Shown here piece by piece: positions 8,201 to 14,773 of a stretch of DNA of 64,000 nucleotides (positions within the stretch are counted from its first letter, which is position 1; every line of letters begins with the position of its first letter). A model generated the notes under the pieces. The model did not search any database. It was not told the DNA's origin and worked only from the letters and a program-made list of their open reading frames with translations. Position numbers and translations under genes: made by a program. Source of the DNA: an uncultured Rhodospirillales bacterium (lineage in GTDB: Bacteria; Pseudomonadota; Alphaproteobacteria; Azospirillales; Azospirillaceae); contig CAIYNU010000055.1 in the NCBI GenBank assembly GCA_903927615.1, positions 1-64,000 of the forward strand, in the 5' to 3' direction.

Positions 8201-8413
8201 CGAGCATGCCAGATCGTATACGCCCCGGATGTCAAGGTCGTCGTAGCCGCTTCCGAGAAACTCCCCTGCCAGAAGTTTTGCCAATTCAGGATCGTCTGGC
8301 ATCGGCTGCAGCTTATCGTCGACCGCGCCACGGGAAGCTCCCGCGCCCAGGAACAGGACAGCTCGTCCTTCCTGCACAGCCTTAGTTAGTTCGCTTGGAA
8401 TATCGCACGTCAT
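5273..8413 (-). CDS. SIR2-STAND NTPase-TPR protein with C-terminal cold-shock domain, candidate anti-phage effector
   Basis: A single 1046-residue protein. Residues 1-265 form a SIR2-like NAD-binding domain: F-L-G-A-G-A-S (21-27), G-T-N-Y-D (108-112), K-L-H-G with the probable catalytic His154, and G-Y-S-F-Q-D-R-N-L-R (201-210). A P-loop NTPase follows, with Walker A G-H-A-G-S-G-K-S (370-377) and Walker B V-F-L-F-V-D (420-425). The region from about 680 to 960 is helical and TPR-like. The last 61 residues form a cold-shock-type OB fold with Y-G-F-I (RNP1-like) and F-F-H-I (RNP2-like). SIR2 domains in Avs5, Thoeris and DSR-type defence destroy NAD after phage sensing, and STAND NTPases act as the sensor switch. 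The nucleic-acid-binding OB fold at the tail is unusual. No partner gene is adjacent, so it appears self-contained. Defence is inferred from architecture and neighbourhood. Confidence 0.85.
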   Translation of the reverse strand: MTCDIPSELTKAVQEGRAVLFLGAGASRGAVDDKLQPMPDDPELAKLLAGEFLGSGYDDLDIRGVYDLACSASDVRSVQRKIFEILNPFHPTDFHRLIPTFAWAGIAGTNYDLLLERAYQRAPGRLQKLVPNTKDGDGATDQLGDRSLLYVKLHGCITRYQEVNPPLIASTEQLISFRNGRNGQFNTFLEWSKTKTMIFCGYSFQDRNLRCLFDEIIKEGDNRPRHYIISKGIREREIAYWRDRRVVAVDTTFQNLLESLDRRLSANERVLSVVSADVSHKTSFSRFINAPRSQESEDLRHYLNSFIEHVGPEVDPPVGDPGKFYRGFDLGWYPIAAELDVRQPIVDVLLAEHVVPSFGRAGQSLVVVKGHAGSGKSVVLRRVCYEAATRHDRLCFFVARQHLIQTDRFEEILRLTNLPVFLFVDNVAEHRDRVLDILMLARRLKVSMKIIGTETPNTWNVSCEDLEPYVSDIQEMRYLSETNVKALIAKLEKHGSLGYLEGLSEERRIHELNYVHGRQLFVALLEATHGVPLMAIIAMEYQSIYPAEAKLLYLDICSLHRFGPPVRAGLISRIHDISFENFQNKLFKPLEAIVVLREDKRSGDYVYEARHSFIAHTLYETIVKSQEERFDNIIRILTKLNPSFSYDQEVIGKLVRAENLESVLSDHSKIRQVYDAAQSALGERAVLYQQRGIFEKNIAVNMGALNVAEVLLEKARGLEPHNLAIIHSLAELNLKRSRIVSDPLSRQAWRKSAMETASALLGRGNTSPYPHHTLLKAAIDGVKDAIAVIEDGHTDAATVKLGDCIAKAEVILKRGLQAFPNEAVLLAEESELSKILSQSIRAETALEKAFVANPRSTLITKRLARMKRSKGAYAEARQVLHQCLGFNPAAQDIHYDLAMTIMESAYNGDRIEAPLILYHLQRSFSPEDRNLQAQFWYARQLCIMGRFEEARPIYRRLSESNVPFKEKTTVSGVLCESDGTPSEFVGTVSFLRDRYGFIQCDAMKLSAFFHIPDCSPEAESEVLLDSVVRFQVGFSLRGPVVTKLVY

Positions 8414-8444
8414 CGGATGCCATCAGCTTAAATGCACGCACTAG

Positions 8445-8472
8445 ATTACAATTCGTGATCGGTTTCAGGCAA
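8445..8472 (-). promoter_or_regulatory. Candidate promoter of the SIR2-STAND gene
   Basis: Reading leftward, TTGCCT (8472-8467) and TGTAAT (8450-8445) are separated by 16 bases. They end about 30 bases before the ATG at 8413. The boxes are reasonable but not consensus, and no strong ribosome binding site is visible before the ATG. This is a pattern match only. Confidence 0.35.
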
Positions 8473-8580
8473 GCATCCTAACGCATCCCGACGCAAATGC
8501 TTCGGAACGCCGAGACTGCGATAGACCGATGCCTCGCCAATGGACACGGTATGATACTGACGCCTCCGGCGATCCACGTA
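8446..8580 (-). pseudogene. Possible resolvase C-terminal HTH remnant
   Basis: The minus strand carries a short open stretch with I-G-E-A-S-V-Y-R-S-L-G ending at a TAA at 8448-8446. The I-G-x-A-S-V-Y-R pattern is how the recognition helix of many serine resolvases reads. Nothing upstream in this frame looks like a catalytic domain. It may be a recombinase relic, but the match is short and could be chance. Confidence 0.3.
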
Positions 8581-8635
8581 AATTCAAAGGGTTGCAAGGT
8601 AGTCAGAGGCATTGCGTGGGGCCTTGGCCAGCTAT

Positions 8636-8775
8636 TTAGTGGAGAATGCAGCATAATTTGCCTCTATGCGCCATAGTGTGTACCGAATCGCGGCATCAGC
8701 CTGTCGCACTTCCGGGTGCGGTGGGCGGATGCCCGAGAAACCACCGATTTCCGCCATTTTTATGTAGCCGACACC
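8636..8775 (+). repeat. Degenerate direct repeat, copy 2
   Basis: Partner of 4850-4975, in the same orientation. It starts with TGGAGAATGCA, then TAGTGTGTACCG, GCATCAGCCTGTCGC, GTGCGGTGGGCGGATG, GAAACCACCGATTTCCGCCATTTT. It lies about 220 bases upstream of the SIR2-STAND gene, so the two copies bracket that gene. The interval 8581-8967 holds nothing else recognisable: frames on both strands are arginine- or proline-rich shadows. Confidence 0.55.
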
Positions 8776-8967
8776 GGCTCGGTTTTTCCGGGTCGCGGGC
8801 GGCTTCTGGAACCGGCCGGAAGCAGCGCTATCCAACGAAGTTGTCATGCGCGCTACGCGCCCTGTATCGCGTTTAAGGGCCATCCGCCCGGCCGCCCGGG
8901 ACCCGGTAAGATCAGTTTCGCCCGCGCTCTCGTCAGAACATGTTCTGCGCGGTGTGGCGCTCCGGTG

Positions 8968-9255
8968 GGATTCGTCTCGGCTTCCTACGCGAAGTGGCAG
9001 GGATCGGGTCACCTTGGTGACTTCATCAAAAGCATGCAGAAGGATTTTCAGGCTGCGACCGCAACCGACCTGCATGTCCGGAACGGCAAGCTCGGGACCT
9101 GGACGACAGCGCCGTCCGCCCGAGCCGCACACCCGCGTGAGGAGCATCTCATGCCCCTGATGGTGATTGCCGGGGCGGCGGGACCGGATGTCGGCCGACG
9201 CGCCTACTATGACCGCATCGGCGGCAAGCGGTTCTCCGGCTACGAGTTCGGCTGA
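8968..9255 (+). pseudogene. C-terminal fragment of a LigB/DODA-type extradiol dioxygenase
   Basis: The plus strand from 8968 encodes the last 95 residues of a class III ring-opening dioxygenase. It reads W-x-x-A-P-S-A-R-A-A-H-P-R-E-E-H-L-M-P-L-M-V with the conserved H-P-R-E-E-H metal-site block, followed by a G-A-A-G-P-D turn and a terminal stop. The N-terminal two thirds, including the first metal ligands, are missing; upstream sequence is the repeat region. The fragment lies 35 bases upstream of an exported stub and 340 bases from an FMN reductase, a common neighbour of this family, so an operon was truncated at its 5' side by the event that created the island edge. Confidence 0.7.
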
Positions 9256-9290
9256 GCCGGTGACGGACGGATATTCAGGAGACCATATCG

Positions 9291-9434
9291 ATGAACAAAG
9301 ATGCATCTTTCGGTACAGGGCTCATGGGTATGGTCCGGAGGATCGTTCCGGCGCTGCTGCTGATAGCCATGCCGAGCGTCTCGTTTGCGGCACGCCTTTC
9401 ACAGATATTTTCCCATACCACCAATCCTTGGTGA
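9291..9434 (+). pseudogene. Truncated exported protein (signal peptide only)
   Basis: An ATG at 9291 opens a 47-residue frame. After M-V-R-R-I-V-P it has a hydrophobic core A-L-L-L-I-A-M-P-S-V and an A-A cleavage-like site, then only about 14 more residues before the stop. This is a well-formed Sec signal peptide without a mature domain. The downstream sequence to 9590 holds no continuation in any frame that could be recognised. It is probably the 5' end of a deleted or decayed secreted-protein gene between the dioxygenase and the FMN reductase. Confidence 0.45.
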
Positions 9435-9595
9435 TGCGTAGCGGGGCAGACCGAATGGCTACCCATGGTGCACGAACCGCCGCCGCACCGACCCGGTGAC
9501 ATGTACCGCTGTTGAGTTTCCCGTCGCCATGGAGCACCATACACAACTTGTTAAGGAGGTCCGTCTGACCTCATTCATTCCCATGGGGGAACACC

Positions 9596-10147
9596 ATGAG
9601 CAAGTATCAGATCGCGGTCATCGTGGGCAGCCTACGGAAGGACAGCTTCAACCGTAAATTGGCTGACGCCATCGTGAAGCTGGCGCCGCCGGAATTTTCA
9701 TTCAAGCCGTCTCAAATCGGCGACCTTCCGCTCTATAACCAGGATGACGACGCGGAGCCGGCAGCATCCGTCACTCGGCTGAAGGCGGAAATCTCGGCCG
9801 CCCAGGGATTGCTGTTCGTGACGCCCGAGTATAACCGCTCGTTCCCCGGCGTGCTCAAGAACGCCATCGACCATGCCTCGCGGCCCTACGGCAAAGGTGT
9901 TTGGTCGGGCAAGCCCGCAGGTGTCCTGGGCGTTTCGCTCGGTGCCATCGGCACTTCCATGGCACAGCAGCACCTGCGCAACGTTCTTGCCTACCTGGAC
10001 GTGCCGACACTTGGGCAACCCGAAGCTTTTATCCAGATGAAGGACGGACTGTTCGATGAAGCCGGAAACATCGGCCCGGGCAGCAAATCTTTTCTACAGG
10101 GTTGGATGGACCGGTACGCCGCATGGGTGAAGCGGCACGCGGCGTGA
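9596..10147 (+). CDS. NADPH-dependent FMN reductase (flavodoxin-like fold)
   Basis: A 183-residue cytoplasmic flavoprotein. The N-terminal G-S-L-R-K-D-S-F-N-R (about 12-21) is the FMN phosphate-binding loop, and T-P-E-Y-N-R-S-F-P-G-V-L-K-N-A-I-D (about 78-94) is the signature of the NADPH-dependent FMN reductase/azoreductase family. G-V-S-L-G-A-I-G-T forms a further FMN contact. The ATG at 9596 follows a strong GGGGGA ribosome binding site. Such enzymes reduce FMN, quinones or azo compounds at the expense of NAD(P)H. It lies behind remnants of a dioxygenase operon, which suggests an original role with aromatic substrates. The gene itself is intact. Confidence 0.9.
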   Translation: MSKYQIAVIVGSLRKDSFNRKLADAIVKLAPPEFSFKPSQIGDLPLYNQDDDAEPAASVTRLKAEISAAQGLLFVTPEYNRSFPGVLKNAIDHASRPYGKGVWSGKPAGVLGVSLGAIGTSMAQQHLRNVLAYLDVPTLGQPEAFIQMKDGLFDEAGNIGPGSKSFLQGWMDRYAAWVKRHAA

Positions 10148-10347
10148 CGTCAACGGTATCGCGACTGGTGCTCTCCCTATCGTTGGCGGCCCAATTGGCC
10201 GCCGCGATTACTGACAATGGTCTGATTTCTCACCCCGTCATTGGGCATCTGTTTCGAGCCGGCCGATGCCTATGCAGTCGATCCTTGCCGATCAGGTTGT
10301 GAGCGACGCGGCGTTCAGCCTTGCGGATGCCAAAGGCGGAAGCCGTC

Positions 10348-11349
10348 ATGAAAATGCTCGAGGGGATGTTCTCGGCCCGGTATTTCGTGTTCCTGCTTGC
10401 CGCTGGCGGTGGGGTGATGCTGGCGGTGTTCGCCGTCATCGACGGCGGTTGGACTTCGGCACTGACGGTGGCCCTGGCGCTTACGGCGCTGGGCGTCCAC
10501 GACATTGTTCAAACCCGTCACAGTCTTCTGCGCAACGACCCCATCGTCGGCCATGTCCGCTTCATTCTTGAGGAACTGCGAGGGGTGGTTCGGCAGTATT
10601 TTCTGGAAGGGGACGACGAAAATGTTCCTTTCAGCCGCAACAATCGGTCCGTGGTCTATCAGCGGGCCAAGGAGGAACTCGACAAACGGCCGTTCGGAAC
10701 GAAGCTCGACGTCTACGCCCCGGCCTTCGAATGGCTGAATCACTCCATCGCCCCGAAGCTGCCAGCCCCTCAACCGGACAGGGTTATGGTTGGGGGGCCT
10801 GACTGCTCATGTCCCTATTCCGTCTCACGGCTCAATATCTTGGCGATGAATTTCGGTGCGCTCGGCGCCAACGCCATCCGGGCGCTCAATCGCGGTGCCC
10901 GCATGGGAGGATTTGCCCAAGACACCGGTGAGGGCGGTTGCACTGTCCGCCATCTTGAGGACGGCGGGGACCTCATCTGGGAAATTGGCAGCGGCTGTTT
11001 CGGTTGCCGCACCCCGGACGGACGCTTTTCCCCGGAACGCTTTGCCGAGCGCGCCGCCCTGGAACAGATACGCATGGTGGAGATCAAGCTGTCCCAGGGC
11101 GCCAAGCCCGGACACGGTGGCGTGCTGCCCGGGGCGAAAGTCACGCCCGAAATCGCGGCGGCGCGCGGGGGACCGGTAGATGTGGACTGCGTTTCGCCGC
11201 CAAGTCACTCGGCATTCAGGACGCCGCTGGACCTGATGCGGTTCATCGGCGAACTCCGCACGCTCTCCGAAGGCAAGCCGGTCGGTTTCAAGCTCTGCAT
11301 CGGACTGGAATGGGAGTTCATCGCCCTCGGCGCGGATTATCCTGTATGA
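10348..11349 (+). pseudogene. FMN-binding glutamate-synthase-like protein, 3'-truncated
   Basis: About 333 residues. Two hydrophobic helices near the N-terminus (F-V-F-L-L-A-A-G-G-G and A-L-T-V-A-L-A-L-T-A) precede an FMN-binding glutamate-synthase-like barrel. Visible motifs are M-N-F-G-A-L-G-A-N-A, D-T-G-E-G-G, G-S-G-C-F-G-C-R and K-P-G-H-G-G-V-L-P-G-A-K-V. Intact relatives run to roughly 500-540 residues with the flavin and iron-sulfur half after the K-P-V-G-F-K-L block. Here the frame breaks at L-C-I-G-L-E-W-E-F and stops a few residues later, 36 bases before the photolyase ATG. ATGs at 10327, 10348 and 10354 are possible starts; 10348 has the best upstream GGCGGAAG. The gene is very probably inactive, with its 3' part replaced by the photolyase region. 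Confidence 0.7.
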
Positions 11350-11385
11350 TGGAGTGCCGGAAGTTCCGGAAACGAGTGCAATAAA

Positions 11386-12819
11386 ATGAGTGAACCCGGG
11401 CAACCGCCCATCCTGCTGTGGTTTCGGAGCGACCTGAGGCTGGCCGACAATCCGGCCCTAACGGCGGCGGCCATGTCGGGACGCCCGGTCATTCCGGTCT
11501 TCATCCATGATGACCCGTCCAACCTCGGCGGGGCATCCCGATGGTGGCTTCACCAAAGTCTCGTGGCGCTGTCACGGGATATCGGCGCGCTCGGCGCGCC
11601 GTTGGTCGTGCGTCGGGGAGACGCGCCGACGGTTCTGGCCGCGCTCGGTAAGGAAACCGGAGCCGATACGCTCCATTTCAACCGCGTACCGCGCCCCCGC
11701 GAAGCCCGCCAGGAAGAACTGATTGCCGGACTGCTCGGAAGCCGCGGCATTGCCGTTCACGGCCACGACGCGGCCCTTCTCTTCGAACCGCGCACGGTCA
11801 GGACGCAGGCCGGCGGCAATTTCAAGGTCTTCACTGCTTTCTGGAAGACCTGCATGGCCATGCCGGAGCCGCCACGACCGCTGCCGGCCCCGAAGACGCT
11901 GAGCGTGTGGCCGCACTCCCTTCCGAGCCTTGGGCTCGACCAGTTGGGGTTACTGCCAACGGGTGTCGATTGGGCCGACGGGCTTCGAGCCGTCTGGACA
12001 CCGGGCGAACGTGGCGCCCAAGGTCGCCTGACCGATTTCCTCGAGGATGGCGTCATCGAGAGCTACGACAGCGACAGGGACCGTCCGGATCGCGAGGGAA
12101 CGTCACGCCTTGCACCCCATCTTGCGTTCGGCGAAATCAGCGTACGGGCGGTATGGCATGCCGTCAGAACGATGTCCGCGCCGGGAAACGGTGTGACGCG
12201 GTTCCTGACCGAATTGGGCTGGCGCGAGTTCTGCCACGACCTGCTGCTCCATCATCCCGACATGGCGGAACGTCCGCTGCGCCCGGAATTCGAAACCTTT
12301 CCATGGAGGAGCGATCCTGCGGCCTTCCGGGCGTGGTGTAAGGGTCGCACCGGCTATCCCATCGTCGATGCCGGCATGCGTCAACTCTGGCAGACGGGCT
12401 GGATGCACAACCGGGTGCGGATGATCACGGCATCGTTTCTGGTCAAGCATCTGCTCTGTCCCTGGCAGGATGGCGAGCGCTGGTTCCGGGATACCCTCGT
12501 CGATGCCGACGTCGCCAACAACGCGGCGGGCTGGCAGTGGGTCGCAGGATGCGGTGCCGATGCCGCGCCGTTCTTCAGGATTTTCAATCCGGTCTTGCAA
12601 GGCGAGCGCTTTGACCCCGATGGGGCCTATGTGAAACGGTACGTGCCCGAGTTGGCCGACTTACCACCGCAGTGGATACACAAGCCATGGACCGCCCCAC
12701 CGTCGGCGCTTGCGGCGGCCCGGCTTCAAGTGGGGGCCGACTATCCGTTGCCGATTGTCGACCATGCTCGGGCACGGGCACTCGCCCTGTCTGCGTTCAA
12801 GGCGATATCAAGGAAGTAG
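11386..12819 (+). CDS. phrB: Deoxyribodipyrimidine photolyase (class I CPD photolyase/cryptochrome family)
   Basis: A 477-residue flavoprotein that repairs UV-induced cyclobutane pyrimidine dimers with light. The N-terminal antenna domain opens L-L-W-F-R-S-D-L-R-L-A-D-N-P-A-L. The C-terminal FAD-binding domain has F-L-T-E-L-G-W-R-E-F, G-R-T-G-Y-P-I-V-D-A-G-M-R-Q-L and the W-M-H-N-R-V-R-M-I block, then V-D-A-D-V-A-N-N-A-A-G-W-Q-W. All these are diagnostic of class I CPD photolyases. Length is typical. It is transcribed away from the truncated glutamate-synthase gene and ends near a polypyrimidine repeat before a convergent kinase gene. A cryptochrome-like role cannot be excluded, but the DNA-repair family is the better fit. 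Confidence 0.95.
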   Translation: MSEPGQPPILLWFRSDLRLADNPALTAAAMSGRPVIPVFIHDDPSNLGGASRWWLHQSLVALSRDIGALGAPLVVRRGDAPTVLAALGKETGADTLHFNRVPRPREARQEELIAGLLGSRGIAVHGHDAALLFEPRTVRTQAGGNFKVFTAFWKTCMAMPEPPRPLPAPKTLSVWPHSLPSLGLDQLGLLPTGVDWADGLRAVWTPGERGAQGRLTDFLEDGVIESYDSDRDRPDREGTSRLAPHLAFGEISVRAVWHAVRTMSAPGNGVTRFLTELGWREFCHDLLLHHPDMAERPLRPEFETFPWRSDPAAFRAWCKGRTGYPIVDAGMRQLWQTGWMHNRVRMITASFLVKHLLCPWQDGERWFRDTLVDADVANNAAGWQWVAGCGADAAPFFRIFNPVLQGERFDPDGAYVKRYVPELADLPPQWIHKPWTAPPSALAAARLQVGADYPLPIVDHARARALALSAFKAISRK

Positions 12820-12891
12820 AGATCGATTGCGGCTGGTCCACAGAGGTTAACCATGCGAGGAGGCGGGTTCGAGGACGGCCACGGCGGAACA

Positions 12892-12922
12892 TTCCTCCTC
12901 CTTCCTCCTTCCTCCTTCCTCT
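12892..12922 (+). repeat. TTCCTCC heptamer tract
   Basis: A polypyrimidine run made of about four imperfect TTCCTCC units lies in the intergenic space between the convergent photolyase and sensor-kinase genes. It is low-complexity DNA with no obvious coding or terminator role; the interval 12820-12970 holds nothing else. Confidence 0.6.
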
Positions 12923-12970
12923 TTCTTGCTCTGCTTCGAACTTTGAGGTGGTTACGAAGCCGCAGATGGG

Positions 12971-14773
12971 TCATGGCGGAGGTTCCGGTGGGAAGTGGAT
13001 CGTGAAGGTCGTACCTTTGCCAAGCTCGCTCTCAATGCCGAGGCGGCCGCCATGCAACTCGACGAGTCCCTGCACAAGGGGCAACCCCAATCCCGTGCCT
13101 CCGTGAGCACGGCTGAATCGGTTGTCGATCTGCTCGAACGGCTTCACGACACGGCCGATTTCACTCGCTGGTATGCCCATGCCCGTATCTGATACGGTCA
13201 GAACCATACCGCCATCGGGTGCGCTCCGTGCCGTTACCGTGACGCTTCCTCCGAGAGGCGTAAACTTTATCGCGTTCGAAATCAGGTTGAAAAGGATGTG
13301 GCGGAGACCGCGCTCGTCGGCCAGGACCGTGAGGTCCGGACTGTCGACCTCCGCGGACAGGGTCACTTCGGCGGTTTCGGCCTTCAGGCGGAAGACGCGG
13401 AGGCTCTCCGCGAGCATGGCGGCGATCGGAACGCGGCTTCGCTCGATCTCCATCTTGCCCGCCTCGATCTTGGCGACGTCGAGGATGTCATTCACCAGAG
13501 TCAGCAGGTTCATGCCGCCGAGGTGGATGTCGTCCGCCGCCTCCACATACCTCTCCTCCAGCGGACCGAACGCGCGATCGCGAATCAATTCGGAGAAGCC
13601 GACGATGGAATTGAGCGGCGTGCGGATTTCATGGCCCATGTTCGCGAGGAAGTAGGATTTCGCCTCGTTCGCCCTTTCGGCCTGTCGGCGGGCTTCCGCG
13701 ACAGTCCGGTCGTACGCCCGCTGGTGCCTTTGGAAGAAGAACAGTCCGACCGTCGACACCGACAGCAGCAGGAGGTAGAGCCAGGCCTGCTTCAGGGCGT
13801 CCTCCCGCCATGCCGCATGGATGGCGCCGTAGTCGCGGCTGATCGCGGCCACCAGTGGTCTGTCCATGTGAACCTTGGGAGGCTTGATGGTGACCTGCGC
13901 GAGCATCCGGTATTGTCCGGTGGCGTATACGGTGCCCGTCACCACGGTTTCCGTCAGACCGCTCTCGATGTGGCGGATGAAGAGGGTTCCGGGCAGCGCG
14001 AGATTCTTGCCGCGTTGGTCTGCCCGCTCGGGTACCGTCAGGAACTGCAATCCATCACCGTGGACGATGGCACTCCACATGTCCGGCGCGTAGAGCGTGG
14101 AACCCAGCAGGGTCGTGAAGTATTCGGGGTCGAGCGTGGCTGTCACCACACCTGCGAATTCTCCTCGCGCGCCTCGAATCATCATCGACATGTTCATGGA
14201 GTAGACCCCGAGAACGGTCTCGAAAGGCGGCGAGATGATGACCGCATCGGGATCGTCGGAGTCATGCGCGCTCCTGAAGTAGGCGCGCTCGGCGAAGGTC
14301 CTGCCGACGAGTTCGGCCCGGTTGGATGTCGTCACCGTGCCGGAACCGTCCAGGACGCTGATCGTGCGCACGCCCGGCATGGCGTCGGCCAGGGTCTTCA
14401 GACGCTGCGGAGCGGGGTCGAGGGCGTCGGCCCGCGCCCGGTAGGTCGGATCACCCCTGACGCCGAGCAGGGCTTGATGCGTCGCCTCCATCTCCAGCGC
14501 GAGGTTCTTCGCGACCATCCGGACATGGTGCAGGAGCAACTTGCCTTCGTTGTCGTCGAGACGGACATACTCGACCTGAAGCTGGTAGCCGATAACGCCC
14601 GCGAGGGCCGCCATTGACAGCGCATGCATCAGCCAGTGCAGAAGGTAGGACCGCTTGGGCTGAAGGTCCCCGCCACCTATGGACCTGTGCCGACGTTCGG
14701 CATTCGGCAGGCCGACGAAGGAAACACGCGCCAAGCGCAGGAACGCCTTCCCCCAACGACCGACCGTCTTCAT
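12971..14773 (-). CDS. Membrane sensor histidine kinase (dCache-type sensor)
   Basis: A 600-residue kinase from the ATG at 14773, whose ATGA overlaps the stop of the upstream EAL gene. A transmembrane helix near 50-70 is followed by a periplasmic dCache-like region of about 230 residues (D-G-S-G-T-V-T-T-S-N, P-F-E-T-V-L-G-V-Y-S). A second helix (W-L-Y-L-L-L-L-S-V) leads into a short coiled coil. The HisKA box reads F-L-A-N-M-G-H-E-I-R-T-P-L-N, with Gly where Ser is usual before the phosphorylated His. The ATPase domain has an N box, D-T-G-M-G-I and G-G-T-G-L-G-L. No receiver domain is attached and no response regulator is adjacent; the co-transcribed c-di-GMP phosphodiesterase suggests a shared pathway. 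The ligand is unknown. Confidence 0.92.
   Translation of the reverse strand: MKTVGRWGKAFLRLARVSFVGLPNAERRHRSIGGGDLQPKRSYLLHWLMHALSMAALAGVIGYQLQVEYVRLDDNEGKLLLHHVRMVAKNLALEMEATHQALLGVRGDPTYRARADALDPAPQRLKTLADAMPGVRTISVLDGSGTVTTSNRAELVGRTFAERAYFRSAHDSDDPDAVIISPPFETVLGVYSMNMSMMIRGARGEFAGVVTATLDPEYFTTLLGSTLYAPDMWSAIVHGDGLQFLTVPERADQRGKNLALPGTLFIRHIESGLTETVVTGTVYATGQYRMLAQVTIKPPKVHMDRPLVAAISRDYGAIHAAWREDALKQAWLYLLLLSVSTVGLFFFQRHQRAYDRTVAEARRQAERANEAKSYFLANMGHEIRTPLNSIVGFSELIRDRAFGPLEERYVEAADDIHLGGMNLLTLVNDILDVAKIEAGKMEIERSRVPIAAMLAESLRVFRLKAETAEVTLSAEVDSPDLTVLADERGLRHILFNLISNAIKFTPLGGSVTVTARSAPDGGMVLTVSDTGMGIPASEIGRVVKPFEQIDNRFSRAHGGTGLGLPLVQGLVELHGGRLGIESELGKGTTFTIHFPPEPPP

Noticed and set aside
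13298-14617. 439-residue plus-strand frame opposite the sensor kinase
   Set aside because: Antisense to complete HisKA and ATPase domains; no recognisable domain of its own.
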